From: Tropicimonas aquimaris
GTDB taxonomy: Bacteria > Pseudomonadota > Alphaproteobacteria > Rhodobacterales > Rhodobacteraceae
Assembly (NCBI RefSeq): GCF_042676185.1
Contig: NZ_JBHTJT010000008.1
Location: 124,001 to 188,000 of the forward strand
Direction of reading: 5' to 3'
Length of the DNA: 64,000 nt
The notes beneath the pieces are model-generated. The model was not told the DNA's origin, searched no databases, and was given only the letters and a program-made list of their open reading frames with translations. The stretch's first letter is position 1. Each line of letters starts with the position of its first letter. Shown here in pieces: positions 16,365-24,567 of this stretch. The position numbers and the translations under genes are program-made.

Positions 16365-17507
16365 GTGCCGGGAAAACATGGGGATGACATTCTTGGAGCA
16401 GAGGGCGGCGAGCTCATTTTCGATGCAGGTGCCAGCGCCGCTGCCGCAGAATCATCCGGGGTCGGGGGCAATGCCTGCCGGATGATCGGCTGGTCGCTGT
16501 CGGGCTTCCAGAAGGTCGGCGTCCTGACGAATGGCGCGACCGGGCGCAGTTGGCGCATGGCGAGCGACGAGGGGCCCAATCTCAACGGCTGGGACGCCGC
16601 GCCGCCGCCGCTCGGGTTTCTCTCGGTCGGCTTCGCGCTCGCCTTTGCCGAGGAGATCGCGGCCCTCGCGCGTCTTCGGAAGGTCGATCTGGGCACCTAC
16701 GGGATCGAGGTCGACAATTTCTACACGATCGAAGGGCGGATGCGCGACAAGACCATGCGCGGCGGAGCGCTGCCCGTCGTCGTCTCGATCGTGCCGGATC
16801 GCGAGATCGACCACGAGGCGGTGGTCGGGCTCGTGCAGGACGCGGTCCATGTCGCCTCGGTGACCGGCGCGATCCGGGGCAGTCACGTGGGCCGGTTCCG
16901 CGCCGTGCTCAATGGCGCGGAACTGGACCTGCAGCACGCCAAGCCAACGGGCGCCTTGCCGACGGACCCGCTACCGAACTGCGCCGCCTTTCCTCCCGTC
17001 GGGGCGACCGACATACTGATCCCGAACGGCTGGTCGCGAAAGTCCGAGAGCCCGCATCCCTTGCACGTCTCCGCGGCGGGGCATGTCCGGTCGGACCTCG
17101 TGCTGGAGCTGACGCAGGAGTTGCGCGCGCCTTGCGGTAGCGCATGGCGGTTCAGGGCAGGGGGAGCGGGCGCCCCGGATGCGGTGTCCTATGTCTCCGC
17201 CGGGATCGGGTTCTGTTTCATGACGCAGATGGAGATCCTTGCCGGGATGCACGGTGTCAACCTCGACGCGGTTCGGATCGTTCAGGACACGCGCTTCGGG
17301 CCCGGCGGTGCATCATCGGGGACCGGGCGCGTCGCGGCGTTCGAGCCGGTGGAAACTCATGTCTTCATCGAATCGAGGACCGCGAGTCCCGCGCAGGTGG
17401 TTGAACTGATCGACTTGGCCGAGCGTGCATGTTACCTTCACGCGCTCTGCCGCACGCCTTTGAAACCGCAGGTGCGCGTGCGCGACCGGATTGGCGAAGC
17501 GGGTTGA
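16365..17507 (+). CDS. OsmC-like protein, apparently tandem
   Basis: A 380-residue protein. The C-terminal half has OsmC/Ohr features: VSYVSAGIGFCFMTQMEI with one Cys, RIVQDTRF, and LAERACYLHALCRTPL with further Cys residues. The N-terminal half (about residues 60-180) looks like a related copy (PPPLGFLSVGFALAFAEEI...) in which the first Cys position is Ser/Val-like. OsmC proteins reduce organic hydroperoxides or have unknown thiol-dependent roles. The GTG at 16365 is chosen because AGGAGGAG lies 6 nt before it; an in-frame ATG at 16320 lies inside the palindrome and lacks a site. The IclR gene begins directly after its stop. Confidence 0.6.
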   Translation: MPGKHGDDILGAEGGELIFDAGASAAAAESSGVGGNACRMIGWSLSGFQKVGVLTNGATGRSWRMASDEGPNLNGWDAAPPPLGFLSVGFALAFAEEIAALARLRKVDLGTYGIEVDNFYTIEGRMRDKTMRGGALPVVVSIVPDREIDHEAVVGLVQDAVHVASVTGAIRGSHVGRFRAVLNGAELDLQHAKPTGALPTDPLPNCAAFPPVGATDILIPNGWSRKSESPHPLHVSAAGHVRSDLVLELTQELRAPCGSAWRFRAGGAGAPDAVSYVSAGIGFCFMTQMEILAGMHGVNLDAVRIVQDTRFGPGGASSGTGRVAAFEPVETHVFIESRTASPAQVVELIDLAERACYLHALCRTPLKPQVRVRDRIGEAG

Positions 17508-18299
17508 ATGACGGGCGAAAAGGTTGAGAAAACATCGCGCGGCGTCGGCTCCGTGGAAAAGGGCGGGGAGATCCTGCGCGCCCTCGCGCGGCATGGCGCC
17601 CCGATCAAGCTGACCGAGCTCGCGGGGCTCACGGGGATGCCGTCGGGGCGGCTGCATCCCTATCTTGTCAGCCTTCGCAACGTCGGCCTGGTCGAACAGA
17701 CCCTCGACGGCAGCTACCAGCTCGGCCCTTTTGCGCTCGAGATCGGCCTCGTGCGCCTGCGCACGTTGAATCCGGTCAGGATGGCCATTCCCCGCGTGGC
17801 CGCGCTGTCAAAATCGCTGGCGCTGAACATCTCCGTCGCCGTCTTCGCGCCGCAGGGTCCGACGATCATCTACATCCAGGAGCACTCCGACATCCTGCAT
17901 TTCAATATCCGGGTGGGCGGGGTCTATTACATGACCATGTCCGCGACCGGCATATTGTTCTCGGCCCTTCTGCCGCCGTCCATGACCTCCGACCTGATCG
18001 AGGCCGAGTTCGCGAGCCGCGAGACCGGGGGCCGGCAGGAGTGGTTCCGGGCGGACCGCGAGACCTTTGCAAGGGAAACCGAACTGGCGCGGCAGCGCGG
18101 CTATGCCGTGACCGTCGACATGCCGGTTCCCGGCATCACCGCGGTCTCGGCCCCGGTCTATGACCATACCGGGCAGGTCCAGCTCTGCATCGCCGCGATC
18201 GGCCCCAAGCAGATGGTCGATGCAAGCGCCGACGGTCAGGTGGTCCGCGAGCTTTGCGCATTCACCTCGAAGCTGTCGGAAGACCTTGGGCATTTCTGA
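17508..18299 (+). CDS. IclR family transcriptional regulator (1)
   Basis: A 263-residue IclR protein. The N-terminal winged helix spans about residues 12-75 (VEKGGEILRALARHG ... LTELAGLTGMPSGRLHPYL) and the effector-binding domain follows (VAVFAPQGPTIIYIQE ... VDMPVPGITAVSAPVYD). Its ATG follows the OsmC-like stop without a gap, so the two are coupled. It probably controls the divergent TRAP/OsmC-like promoter through the palindrome at 16321. Ligand unknown. Confidence 0.88.
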   Translation: MTGEKVEKTSRGVGSVEKGGEILRALARHGAPIKLTELAGLTGMPSGRLHPYLVSLRNVGLVEQTLDGSYQLGPFALEIGLVRLRTLNPVRMAIPRVAALSKSLALNISVAVFAPQGPTIIYIQEHSDILHFNIRVGGVYYMTMSATGILFSALLPPSMTSDLIEAEFASRETGGRQEWFRADRETFARETELARQRGYAVTVDMPVPGITAVSAPVYDHTGQVQLCIAAIGPKQMVDASADGQVVRELCAFTSKLSEDLGHF

Positions 18300-18494
18300 G
18301 GATCTGCCAGCCGGGACGCCCGATCCTTCCGCACTGGCTGAGATCAATGCGCTGATCGGCAGTCGGTTCAGTCAAAGCGCCAGAGGGACCGAGGCGTGCG
18401 TCAGCCGTGCATTCGAGAACGCCATGTTCTGGAGGGCAGGGAGGCCACAAGGACCCGCTCCGGAGCCTGAGCCGGGCAGCGTCTTCGAAAGGCT
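18300..18494. other. intergenic spacer between convergent iclR genes, nothing recognised
   Basis: A 195-nt stretch between two convergent IclR genes. Short open frames cross it, but none has a ribosome-binding site or recognisable protein sequence. No clear hairpin with a T-run was seen. Confidence 0.5.
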
Positions 18495-19268
18495 TCAGTC
18501 CTGACCCGTATCCCTCGAAAAGGATTTCTCGATTTCGTGCCGGGTCTTCAGCAAAGCTTCTTCGGTCCGTTTGCGGGTTTCCGCAAGGCGGGTCGAGGGC
18601 ACGGGCACGGAGATCGCATGAAGTTCGCCGCCCCAGTCACGGAACGCGAAGCCTATGCCTGAAATTCCGGGCGTGTGCTCGTCGAGGTCATAGGCAAGCC
18701 CGGTCTGCCGGACGCGGGCCAACGTCGTCATCAGTTCCTCCGGGTCCGTGTCGATCCCCCTGCGATCCCACTCGTTCCGGATCAGCTTGCGCGCGACATC
18801 CTCCGGAAGCTCGGCGAGGCATGCCCGCCCGTTGGCGCTGGTTGTCAGCGGAAAGACCTCGCCGACCTTGGACACTGTCGTCAGCCGGTGTGTGCCGGGA
18901 ACCTGATCGAGAAAGACCATTCCCGCCCCGCGCATCACGGCGAGATCGGCGGTTTCGCCCGTGCGTTGCGTCAGCTCGGTCAGAAGAATCCTGCAATGCT
19001 CTACGATGTTGTAGCGCGCTGCACCGGCAAGAGAACTGAGCTCCGGGCCGAGCCGCAATCCGCGCCCTTCAGGGTCGCTTATCACGAACTTTTCCGCCGC
19101 CAGGGCGCCCGTGATTCTCTGTACCGTAGAGCGGGGCAGTTCAACCTTCTCCGCGATCTGCCCAAGGCTCATTCCAGACTTCGAACTCTTCAGCACACGC
19201 AGAATCGCGGCCGCCCTCGAGATGACCTGAATTCCGGATCGTCCATTTTTATCTTCTTTATCAGTCAT
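18495..19268 (-). CDS. IclR family transcriptional regulator (2)
   Basis: A 257-residue IclR protein with an N-terminal winged helix at about residues 12-75 (ISRAAAILRVLKSSKSGMSLGQIAEKVELPRSTVQRI) and a C-terminal effector domain (AVMRGAGMVFLDQVPGTHRL ... GISGIGFAFRDWGGELHAISVPVP). It is divergent from the cyclase operon. Three ACCG-N5-CGGT-like sites lie in the shared promoter. The ATG at 19268 was chosen; a TTG at 19295 would add nine residues and neither has a strong ribosome-binding site. Likely regulator of the cyclase-ABC-BKACE operon. Confidence 0.88.
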   Translation of the reverse strand: MTDKEDKNGRSGIQVISRAAAILRVLKSSKSGMSLGQIAEKVELPRSTVQRITGALAAEKFVISDPEGRGLRLGPELSSLAGAARYNIVEHCRILLTELTQRTGETADLAVMRGAGMVFLDQVPGTHRLTTVSKVGEVFPLTTSANGRACLAELPEDVARKLIRNEWDRRGIDTDPEELMTTLARVRQTGLAYDLDEHTPGISGIGFAFRDWGGELHAISVPVPSTRLAETRKRTEEALLKTRHEIEKSFSRDTGQD

Positions 19269-19329
19269 TTGATTTGGTTCTCGTGGGTCTTTCAAACTGC
19301 TCCGAGAACCTTAAGGGCAGAATTTCTGT

Positions 19330-19386
19330 ATCGCAATGCGGTTCTTGTGTTTCGTTATGCGATTTATTTATTGACCGTTATGCGGT
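19330..19386. promoter_or_regulatory. three ACCG-N5-CGGT-like operators in tandem upstream of the cyclase operon
   Basis: ATCG-CAATG-CGGT at 19330-19342, TTCG-TTATG-CGAT at 19351-19363 and ACCG-TTATG-CGGT at 19374-19386. Their centres are 21 and 23 nt apart, about two helical turns, so they face the same side of the DNA. The triplet layout recalls the three-repeat operators of IclR regulators such as PcaU and PobR. The same motif occurs as a single perfect palindrome at 16324-16336. Confidence 0.65.
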
Positions 19387-19482
19387 GCGAATGCATCATC
19401 ATTCGGGACAGGTGGGAGGAGCCATCCTGACAATCAAAAACCGACAGCGCCGGGATTCCGGCGAACAGAGGAGTTGTGCCCA

Positions 19483-20319
19483 ATGGTCAAAATTCGCGGC
19501 ATCGAGTTCCAGGGAAACACCGACAACACCATGGGGCTGGAGTTCTACAACCTGAGCCATCGGTTCGGCTTCCAGAACCCGAACTGGCCCTATTTCGAAG
19601 ACACCAAGATCGAGCGCATTCACTACATGGCCAAGTCGGGTGTGCTGAGCCAGCGCATCACCACCACGATGCACGCCACTACTCACATCGACGCGCCCGC
19701 CCACGTTGTTCAGGGCACGCCCTTCATCGACGAGGTGCCGCTGCCGCATTTCTTCGGCACCGGCATCGTGGTCTCGCTGCCCAAGAAGATGTGGGAGCCG
19801 ATCACCGGCGACGACCTGGAAAAGGCCTGTGGGCACGCCATTCGCAAGGGCGATGTGCTGATCATAAACACCGGCTGGCACAAGCAGTACGAGGATGGCG
19901 ACTACTTCGCCTATTGCCCGGGCTTCGTGGCCTCCGCCGGAGAATGGATGGTCGAGAAGGGGGTTAAGGTCGTCGGTCACGACACCCAGGCCAACGACCA
20001 CCCGCTGGCCACCGCGATCGGCCCGCAGCGCAACGGCCCACTGCTTCCGCACCTCGCGGAAGAGTACAAGGAATGGTCCGGCGGCCGCGATTGGAAGGAT
20101 GACTTCCCCGACTGGGAGCCCGTCCACAACATCCTGTTCAAGAATGGCATCATGGGCATCGAGAACGTCGGCGGCGACCTCGACGCCGTGACCGGCAAGC
20201 GCTGCACCTTTGCCTTCTTCCCCTGGAACTGGGACCGCGGCGACGGCTGCATCGTTCGCCTCGTGGCGATGATCGACAAGGGCCAGAACTACCGGATCGA
20301 ACCCGGCGAGGACTTCTGA
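19483..20319 (+). CDS. cyclase family (kynurenine formamidase/isatin hydrolase-like) metal-dependent hydrolase
   Basis: A 278-residue protein of the cyclase family (PF04199 type), Mn/Zn hydrolases of amide or lactam bonds such as kynurenine formamidase and isatin hydrolase. The metal motif is HATTHIDAPAH near residue 63, with Thr in place of the usual Gly of HxGTHxDxPxH. GHDTQANDHP supplies a later conserved region. The ATG at 19483 has AGAGGAG 9 nt upstream; TTG and GTG codons just before it are too close to that site. First gene of an operon with cupin, SDR, dehydrogenase, ABC importer and BKACE genes. Substrate unknown. Confidence 0.82.
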   Translation: MVKIRGIEFQGNTDNTMGLEFYNLSHRFGFQNPNWPYFEDTKIERIHYMAKSGVLSQRITTTMHATTHIDAPAHVVQGTPFIDEVPLPHFFGTGIVVSLPKKMWEPITGDDLEKACGHAIRKGDVLIINTGWHKQYEDGDYFAYCPGFVASAGEWMVEKGVKVVGHDTQANDHPLATAIGPQRNGPLLPHLAEEYKEWSGGRDWKDDFPDWEPVHNILFKNGIMGIENVGGDLDAVTGKRCTFAFFPWNWDRGDGCIVRLVAMIDKGQNYRIEPGEDF

Positions 20320-20386
20320 ATACTCCCCGACTGGTCGCCGGGAGACCGGCGGCCACTTTTCCACGTTCGCCTGCAGGGAGGAGCAG

Positions 20387-20743
20387 ATGCATCTGAAACG
20401 TTTCCAGGACGCCGGAACCTATGAGGCGCCAAACCATCGTGGCTGCCACGGTCTGCGGCTGCAGGGATTCGAAGAAGGCGGGCCGACCAACCAGTGGGTC
20501 GGGCTGAGTCAGTTCCTGCCGGGCGGCGGCGCGGGGCCGGACTCGACGCCGTTCGAGAAAGTTTATGTGGTTCTGGACGGAGAGATGACCGTCGTCATCG
20601 ACGGTCAGGAAACGGTGCTTGGCAAGTATGACAGTTGCACCATCGCACCGAACGAGGTCCGCACGCTCGACAACCGCTCGAACCTGACCTGCACCATGCT
20701 GGTCGTCATCCCCTATCCGGCGCCGCAGGCACAGGAGGCCTGA
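20387..20743 (+). CDS. cupin domain protein lacking the canonical metal-binding histidines
   Basis: A 118-residue single-domain cupin. The core is recognisable in FEKVYVVLDGEMTVVIDGQETVLGKYDSCTIAPNEVRTLDN. The HxH of motif 1 is replaced by a Pro-Asp-Ser stretch (AGPDSTPFEKVYVVLDG), and the His of motif 2 is Arg. The protein therefore probably does not bind metal in the usual way. It sits second in the cyclase operon, 67 nt after the cyclase gene and 3 nt before the SDR gene. Role unknown; isomerase, binding or chaperone functions are possible. Confidence 0.75.
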   Translation: MHLKRFQDAGTYEAPNHRGCHGLRLQGFEEGGPTNQWVGLSQFLPGGGAGPDSTPFEKVYVVLDGEMTVVIDGQETVLGKYDSCTIAPNEVRTLDNRSNLTCTMLVVIPYPAPQAQEA

Positions 20744-20746
20744 GAC

Positions 20747-21541
20747 ATGAATGTTATGGCGAACCCCCTTTCCATGTTCGACGTCAAGGACAAGGTCGCC
20801 TTGATCACCGGGGCGTCGGGCGCCTTCGGCATGGTCGCGGCGCGCGTGCTTGCGGGCGCCGGGTGCCGGCTGGTGCTAGTGGCAGGCAACCAGGTCGCGC
20901 TGGACGAGATCTCGGAGGAATGCCGCGGAATGGGCGCGGAGGTGCTCGCCGTCAACGCCCGCCCGACCGATGAGGAAACTTGCGAGGGGCTGGTCTCCCA
21001 GGCTGTCGATGCCTTTGGCGCGCTCGACATCCTCGTCATCGCCTCGGGCATGAACAAGGTGGCGCTCGTCACCGACATGGAACCCGAGACCTTCACCTCG
21101 GTCATGGATGCCAATGTCACGCAAAGCTGGCTGATGGCGCGCGCCGCCGCACGGCGGATGAAGGAGCAGGGCAGCGGCAAGATCGTGCTCGTTTCCTCGG
21201 CTCGTGGCCTGCTCGGTCATCCGGCGGGATATACGGCCTATTGCGCTTCCAAGTCCGCCGTCGACGGGATCACGAAGGCCCTTGGGTGCGAACTGGGCGC
21301 CTCCGGCATCACCGTGAACGCCATCGCGCCGACGGTCTTCCGCTCCCCGCTGACTGCCTGGATGTTCGAGGACACCGACGAGGCGAAGAAGGTGCGTTCG
21401 GGCTTCCTCGCGCGCGTGCCCGTCGGGCGGCTCGGCGAACCCGAAGACCTCGCCGGTCCGCTGCTCTTCTTGTCGAGCAAGGCGTCGGATTTCTACACCG
21501 GGCATATACTTTATGCCGACGGCGGCTACACGGCGGGTTGA
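20747..21541 (+). CDS. short-chain dehydrogenase/reductase
   Basis: A 264-residue classical SDR. The cofactor motif TGASGAFGMVAARVLAGAG lies at about residues 24-42, the catalytic Ser in LVSSARGLLG, and YxxxK in YTAYCASKSA. It ends with the usual C-terminal LYADGGYTAG. It presumably oxidises a hydroxyl on the pathway substrate with NAD(P)+. Two starts are possible, 20747 or 20756. It lies 3 nt after the cupin stop and 3 nt before the 3-hydroxyacyl-CoA dehydrogenase gene. Not a housekeeping FabG judging by context. Confidence 0.88.
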   Translation: MNVMANPLSMFDVKDKVALITGASGAFGMVAARVLAGAGCRLVLVAGNQVALDEISEECRGMGAEVLAVNARPTDEETCEGLVSQAVDAFGALDILVIASGMNKVALVTDMEPETFTSVMDANVTQSWLMARAAARRMKEQGSGKIVLVSSARGLLGHPAGYTAYCASKSAVDGITKALGCELGASGITVNAIAPTVFRSPLTAWMFEDTDEAKKVRSGFLARVPVGRLGEPEDLAGPLLFLSSKASDFYTGHILYADGGYTAG

Positions 21542-21544
21542 ACC

Positions 21545-22474
21545 ATGGTCGCGAAGAAACAGCAGATGGCGGTGATCGGCGCGGGGCTCATGGGGCACGG
21601 GATCGCCCTGACCCTCGCGCGGGCCGGGCACTACGTGGCCATCACCGATCCGGTGAAGGAGGCGCGCGACGGCGTCGCCGCCCGCATTCGCCAGAGCATG
21701 GAAGCGATGGGGATCTCCGAGTCGGAGATCACCCGCGCCCTGAAGATGGTGGAGATCTTCGACAGCACCGCCGCGGCGGTCCGGCGGGCGGACGTCGTCT
21801 TTGAAGCCGCGCCGGAGAAGATGGCGCTCAAGCAGGCGATCTTTGCCGAGGTCGAGGCGCACGCGCCCGAGACCTGCATCCTCGCCTCCAACACCTCGGT
21901 CATGCCGATCACCGAGATCATGTCGGGCCTGCGCCTGAAGGCGCGCGCGCTTGGCACCCACTGGTGGAACCCGCCGCACATGATCCCGCTGGTCGAGGTC
22001 ATCAAGACCGCCTGGACCGATCCGGAGGTCGCGCAGCGGATGGTCGACCTGCTCGCGGATGCGGGCAAGACTCCGGTGATGGTCGAGAAGGACGTGCCCG
22101 GCTTCATCGGCAACCGGCTTCAGCACGCGCTCTGGCGCGAGGCAATAAGCCTTGTGGAGAACGGGATCTGCGACGCCGAGGCCGTGGACACGGTCATCAA
22201 GGCGAGCTTCGGGCGTCGGCTTGCGGTTCTCGGGCCGCTGGAGAATGCCGATCTCGTCGGCACCGACCTGACACTCGACATTCACGAGAACGTTCTGGCC
22301 GACCTCGAAACCCGCAGGGGGCCATCGCCCTACCTGCGCTCGCTCGTCGAGACGGGAAAGTTGGGGATGAAGTCCGGCGAGGGGTTCCGGACGTGGACGG
22401 ACGCGGAGGCTGAGGCGGTGCGCGCCCGCGTGGCAAGCCATCTCCGCAAGCTTGAAGGCATACAAGAGACCTGA
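21545..22474 (+). CDS. 3-hydroxyacyl-CoA dehydrogenase family protein
   Basis: A 309-residue NAD-dependent beta-hydroxy acid dehydrogenase of the HBD/L-gulonate dehydrogenase type. The N-terminal Rossmann motif VIGAGLMGHGIALTLARAG starts near residue 10. The conserved catalytic region GTHWWNPPHMIPLVEVI is near residue 140, followed by KDVPGFIGNRLQHALWREA. It probably oxidises a beta-hydroxy acid or beta-hydroxyacyl-CoA to a beta-keto compound, the class cleaved by the BKACE at the end of this operon. It does not carry the sequence features of L-carnitine dehydrogenase that I know. Confidence 0.88.
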   Translation: MVAKKQQMAVIGAGLMGHGIALTLARAGHYVAITDPVKEARDGVAARIRQSMEAMGISESEITRALKMVEIFDSTAAAVRRADVVFEAAPEKMALKQAIFAEVEAHAPETCILASNTSVMPITEIMSGLRLKARALGTHWWNPPHMIPLVEVIKTAWTDPEVAQRMVDLLADAGKTPVMVEKDVPGFIGNRLQHALWREAISLVENGICDAEAVDTVIKASFGRRLAVLGPLENADLVGTDLTLDIHENVLADLETRRGPSPYLRSLVETGKLGMKSGEGFRTWTDAEAEAVRARVASHLRKLEGIQET

Positions 22475-22510
22475 GGCGAAGCCGGCGAAAAGCCGGGAAA
22501 GGGAGGACAC

Positions 22511-23791
22511 ATGACCAAGCATTTCAAGACGCCGAACCGCAGGGGCTTCCTGCTGGGAGCGACCGCCACACTGGCGGCGCCGGCCATCCTGCGAAGCACC
22601 CGTGCCTACGCGGCCAATCCGGTGCTCAGGGTCGGGCACGTGAGCCCGCGCACCGGCCCGCTTGCGGGCTTTGCCGAAGCCGACGATTACGTTCTGGAGG
22701 CCATCCAGAAGACCTTCGCGGCCGGGCTGGAAAACAACGGCAAGACCTGGAGCGTGGAGATCATCTCCAAGGACAGCCAGTCCAACCCTAACCGCGCCGC
22801 CGAGGTGGCCGCGGACCTGATCCTCGGTGACGAGGTCGATATCATCGTCGCCGCCTCGACGCCGGAGACGGTGAACCCGGTCTCCGACCAGGCCGAGATC
22901 AACGAGGTTCCCTGCATCACCACGGACTGCCCCTGGCAGCCCTACTTCTTCGGCCGCAACGGCGTGCCCGGCGAAGGTTTCATGAACACCTACCATTTCT
23001 TCTGGGGGTTGGAGGACGTGATCGCGGCCTTCCTCGACATGTGGGGACAGGTCGATGTCGAGAAGTCGGTCGGCGGCCTCTTCCCGAACGACGCCGATGG
23101 CAATGCCTGGGGCGACGCGGAGAACGGGCTGCCCAAGCCGCTCGCCGCGGCGGGCTACAGCCTTGTCGATCCCGGCCGCTACCAGCCGCTGTCGGACGAT
23201 TTCTCCAACCAGATCGCCGCCTTCAAGGAGGCGGGATGCGAGATCGTCACCGGCAACATGATACCGCCCGACTTCGCGACCTTCTGGTCGCAGTCGGCGC
23301 AGCAGGGTTTCGCGCCCAGGATCGTCACCATCGGCAAGGCTCTGCTCTTCCCGTCGGTGATCGAGAGCCTGGGGGAGCGGGGCGAAGGCCTCAGCTCCGA
23401 GGTCTGGTGGTCGCCAAACCATCCCTTCTCCTCGTCGCTCACCGGAGCCTCCGCGAAAGACCTGGCCGAGGGATATTCCGCGGCGTCGGGCCGGCCCTGG
23501 ACGCAGCCCATTGGCTTCAAGCACGCGCTCTTCGAGGTCGTGGCCGACGTGATCCGGCGCGCCGAGGACCTGGAGGACCCGGCGGCTATCGTCGAGACCA
23601 TCGCGGCCACCAACCTCGATACGATCGTGGGGCCGGTGAACTGGGCCAACGGACCGATCAACAACGTCACCAAGACGCCCCTGGTTGCCGGTCAGTGGCA
23701 AAAGGACGGCGACGCCATGGAACTCAAGATCGTCGCGAACTCGACCGCCCCGGAAATCCCGACGACCGGCGAGCTGAAGCTTCTTGGCTGA
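22511..23791 (+). CDS. ABC transporter substrate-binding protein, branched-chain amino acid type
   Basis: A 426-residue periplasmic binding protein of the Peripla_BP_6 (LivJ-like) class. The leader MTKHFKTPNRRGFLLGATATL...STRAYA has a twin-arginine RRGFL motif, suggesting Tat export. The mature part begins NPVLRVGHVSPRTGPLAGFAEADDY, typical of these receptors. A CCGGC-GAAAA-GCCGG hairpin lies at 22482-22496, 14 nt before the ATG, next to a GGGAGGA site. It serves the downstream ATPases and permeases. The ligand is likely an organic acid or aromatic compound rather than an amino acid, given the catabolic neighbours. Confidence 0.9.
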   Translation: MTKHFKTPNRRGFLLGATATLAAPAILRSTRAYAANPVLRVGHVSPRTGPLAGFAEADDYVLEAIQKTFAAGLENNGKTWSVEIISKDSQSNPNRAAEVAADLILGDEVDIIVAASTPETVNPVSDQAEINEVPCITTDCPWQPYFFGRNGVPGEGFMNTYHFFWGLEDVIAAFLDMWGQVDVEKSVGGLFPNDADGNAWGDAENGLPKPLAAAGYSLVDPGRYQPLSDDFSNQIAAFKEAGCEIVTGNMIPPDFATFWSQSAQQGFAPRIVTIGKALLFPSVIESLGERGEGLSSEVWWSPNHPFSSSLTGASAKDLAEGYSAASGRPWTQPIGFKHALFEVVADVIRRAEDLEDPAAIVETIAATNLDTIVGPVNWANGPINNVTKTPLVAGQWQKDGDAMELKIVANSTAPEIPTTGELKLLG

Positions 23792-23838
23792 CGCAACTGG
23801 GCGACCGGACACGGTCGCCCGAACTCTCCGAGGACCGG

Positions 23839-24567
23839 ATGACGACAATTCTGAAACTCGACGCCGTCTGCAAGGCATTCGGCGCGGTCAAGGTCGCCGA
23901 TGACCTGAGCTACGAGGTGGCGCAGGGCGAAGCACTGGGCGTGATCGGCCCGAACGGCGCCGGCAAGACCTCGATGTTCAACCTGATCACCGGGACGCTC
24001 GCGCCGAACAGCGGCCGGGTGGTCTTTGCCGGCAACGACGTGACATCGCACAACGCGGCCCGGCGCTGTCATGCCGGCATCGCGCGCTCCTTCCAGGTGC
24101 CGCAGCCGTTCAGCCACATGACCGTGTTCGAGAACGCGATGGTCGCCGCGACCCAGGCGGCCGGCCTGCGGGAGCACGCGGCGGAGCGCTTCTGCATCGA
24201 GGTGCTCGAGCAGACCGGACTGCTGGCCAAGGCGAATACCACGGCAGGGTCGCTCACGCTGCTCGAACGGAAGCGGCTGGAGCTGACCCGCGCACTCTGT
24301 GCGAAGCCGAAGTTGTTGCTGCTCGACGAGATCGCTGGCGGGCTGACCGAGGCCGAATGCGTGTCCCTGATCCGCACGATCAAGGACATCCATGCCTCCG
24401 GCGTCACGATCATCTGGATTGAACATGTTGTGCATGCGCTTCTTGAGGTCGTCGACCGGCTGATCGTGATCGATTTCGGGCGGCTGATCGCGGAGGGCGA
24501 GCCGCATGCGATCATGGACAGCCCGGCGGTCAAGGAAATCTACCTGGGGATCGAAGCCGATGCCTGA
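23839..24567 (+). CDS. ABC transporter ATP-binding protein, LivG type
   Basis: A 242-residue nucleotide-binding subunit. Walker A GPNGAGKTS is at residues 37-45, the signature region LTLLERKRLELTRAL replaces a classical LSGGQ, as in some LivG proteins, and Walker B is LLLLDEIAGGL. The ATG at 23839 follows CTCCGAGGACCGG. Its stop overlaps the next ATPase start by 8 nt, so the two are made together. It powers the importer with the permeases at 25269 and 26129. Confidence 0.9.
   Translation: MTTILKLDAVCKAFGAVKVADDLSYEVAQGEALGVIGPNGAGKTSMFNLITGTLAPNSGRVVFAGNDVTSHNAARRCHAGIARSFQVPQPFSHMTVFENAMVAATQAAGLREHAAERFCIEVLEQTGLLAKANTTAGSLTLLERKRLELTRALCAKPKLLLLDEIAGGLTEAECVSLIRTIKDIHASGVTIIWIEHVVHALLEVVDRLIVIDFGRLIAEGEPHAIMDSPAVKEIYLGIEADA

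Noticed and set aside
18262..18494. Small open frames between the two convergent iclR genes
   Set aside because: No ribosome-binding site, no homology and composition unlike coding sequence.
20876..23878. A 1000-codon minus-strand open frame opposite the SDR, dehydrogenase and ABC receptor genes
   Set aside because: Low-complexity antisense translation without motifs; the plus-strand genes are coherent and tightly spaced.
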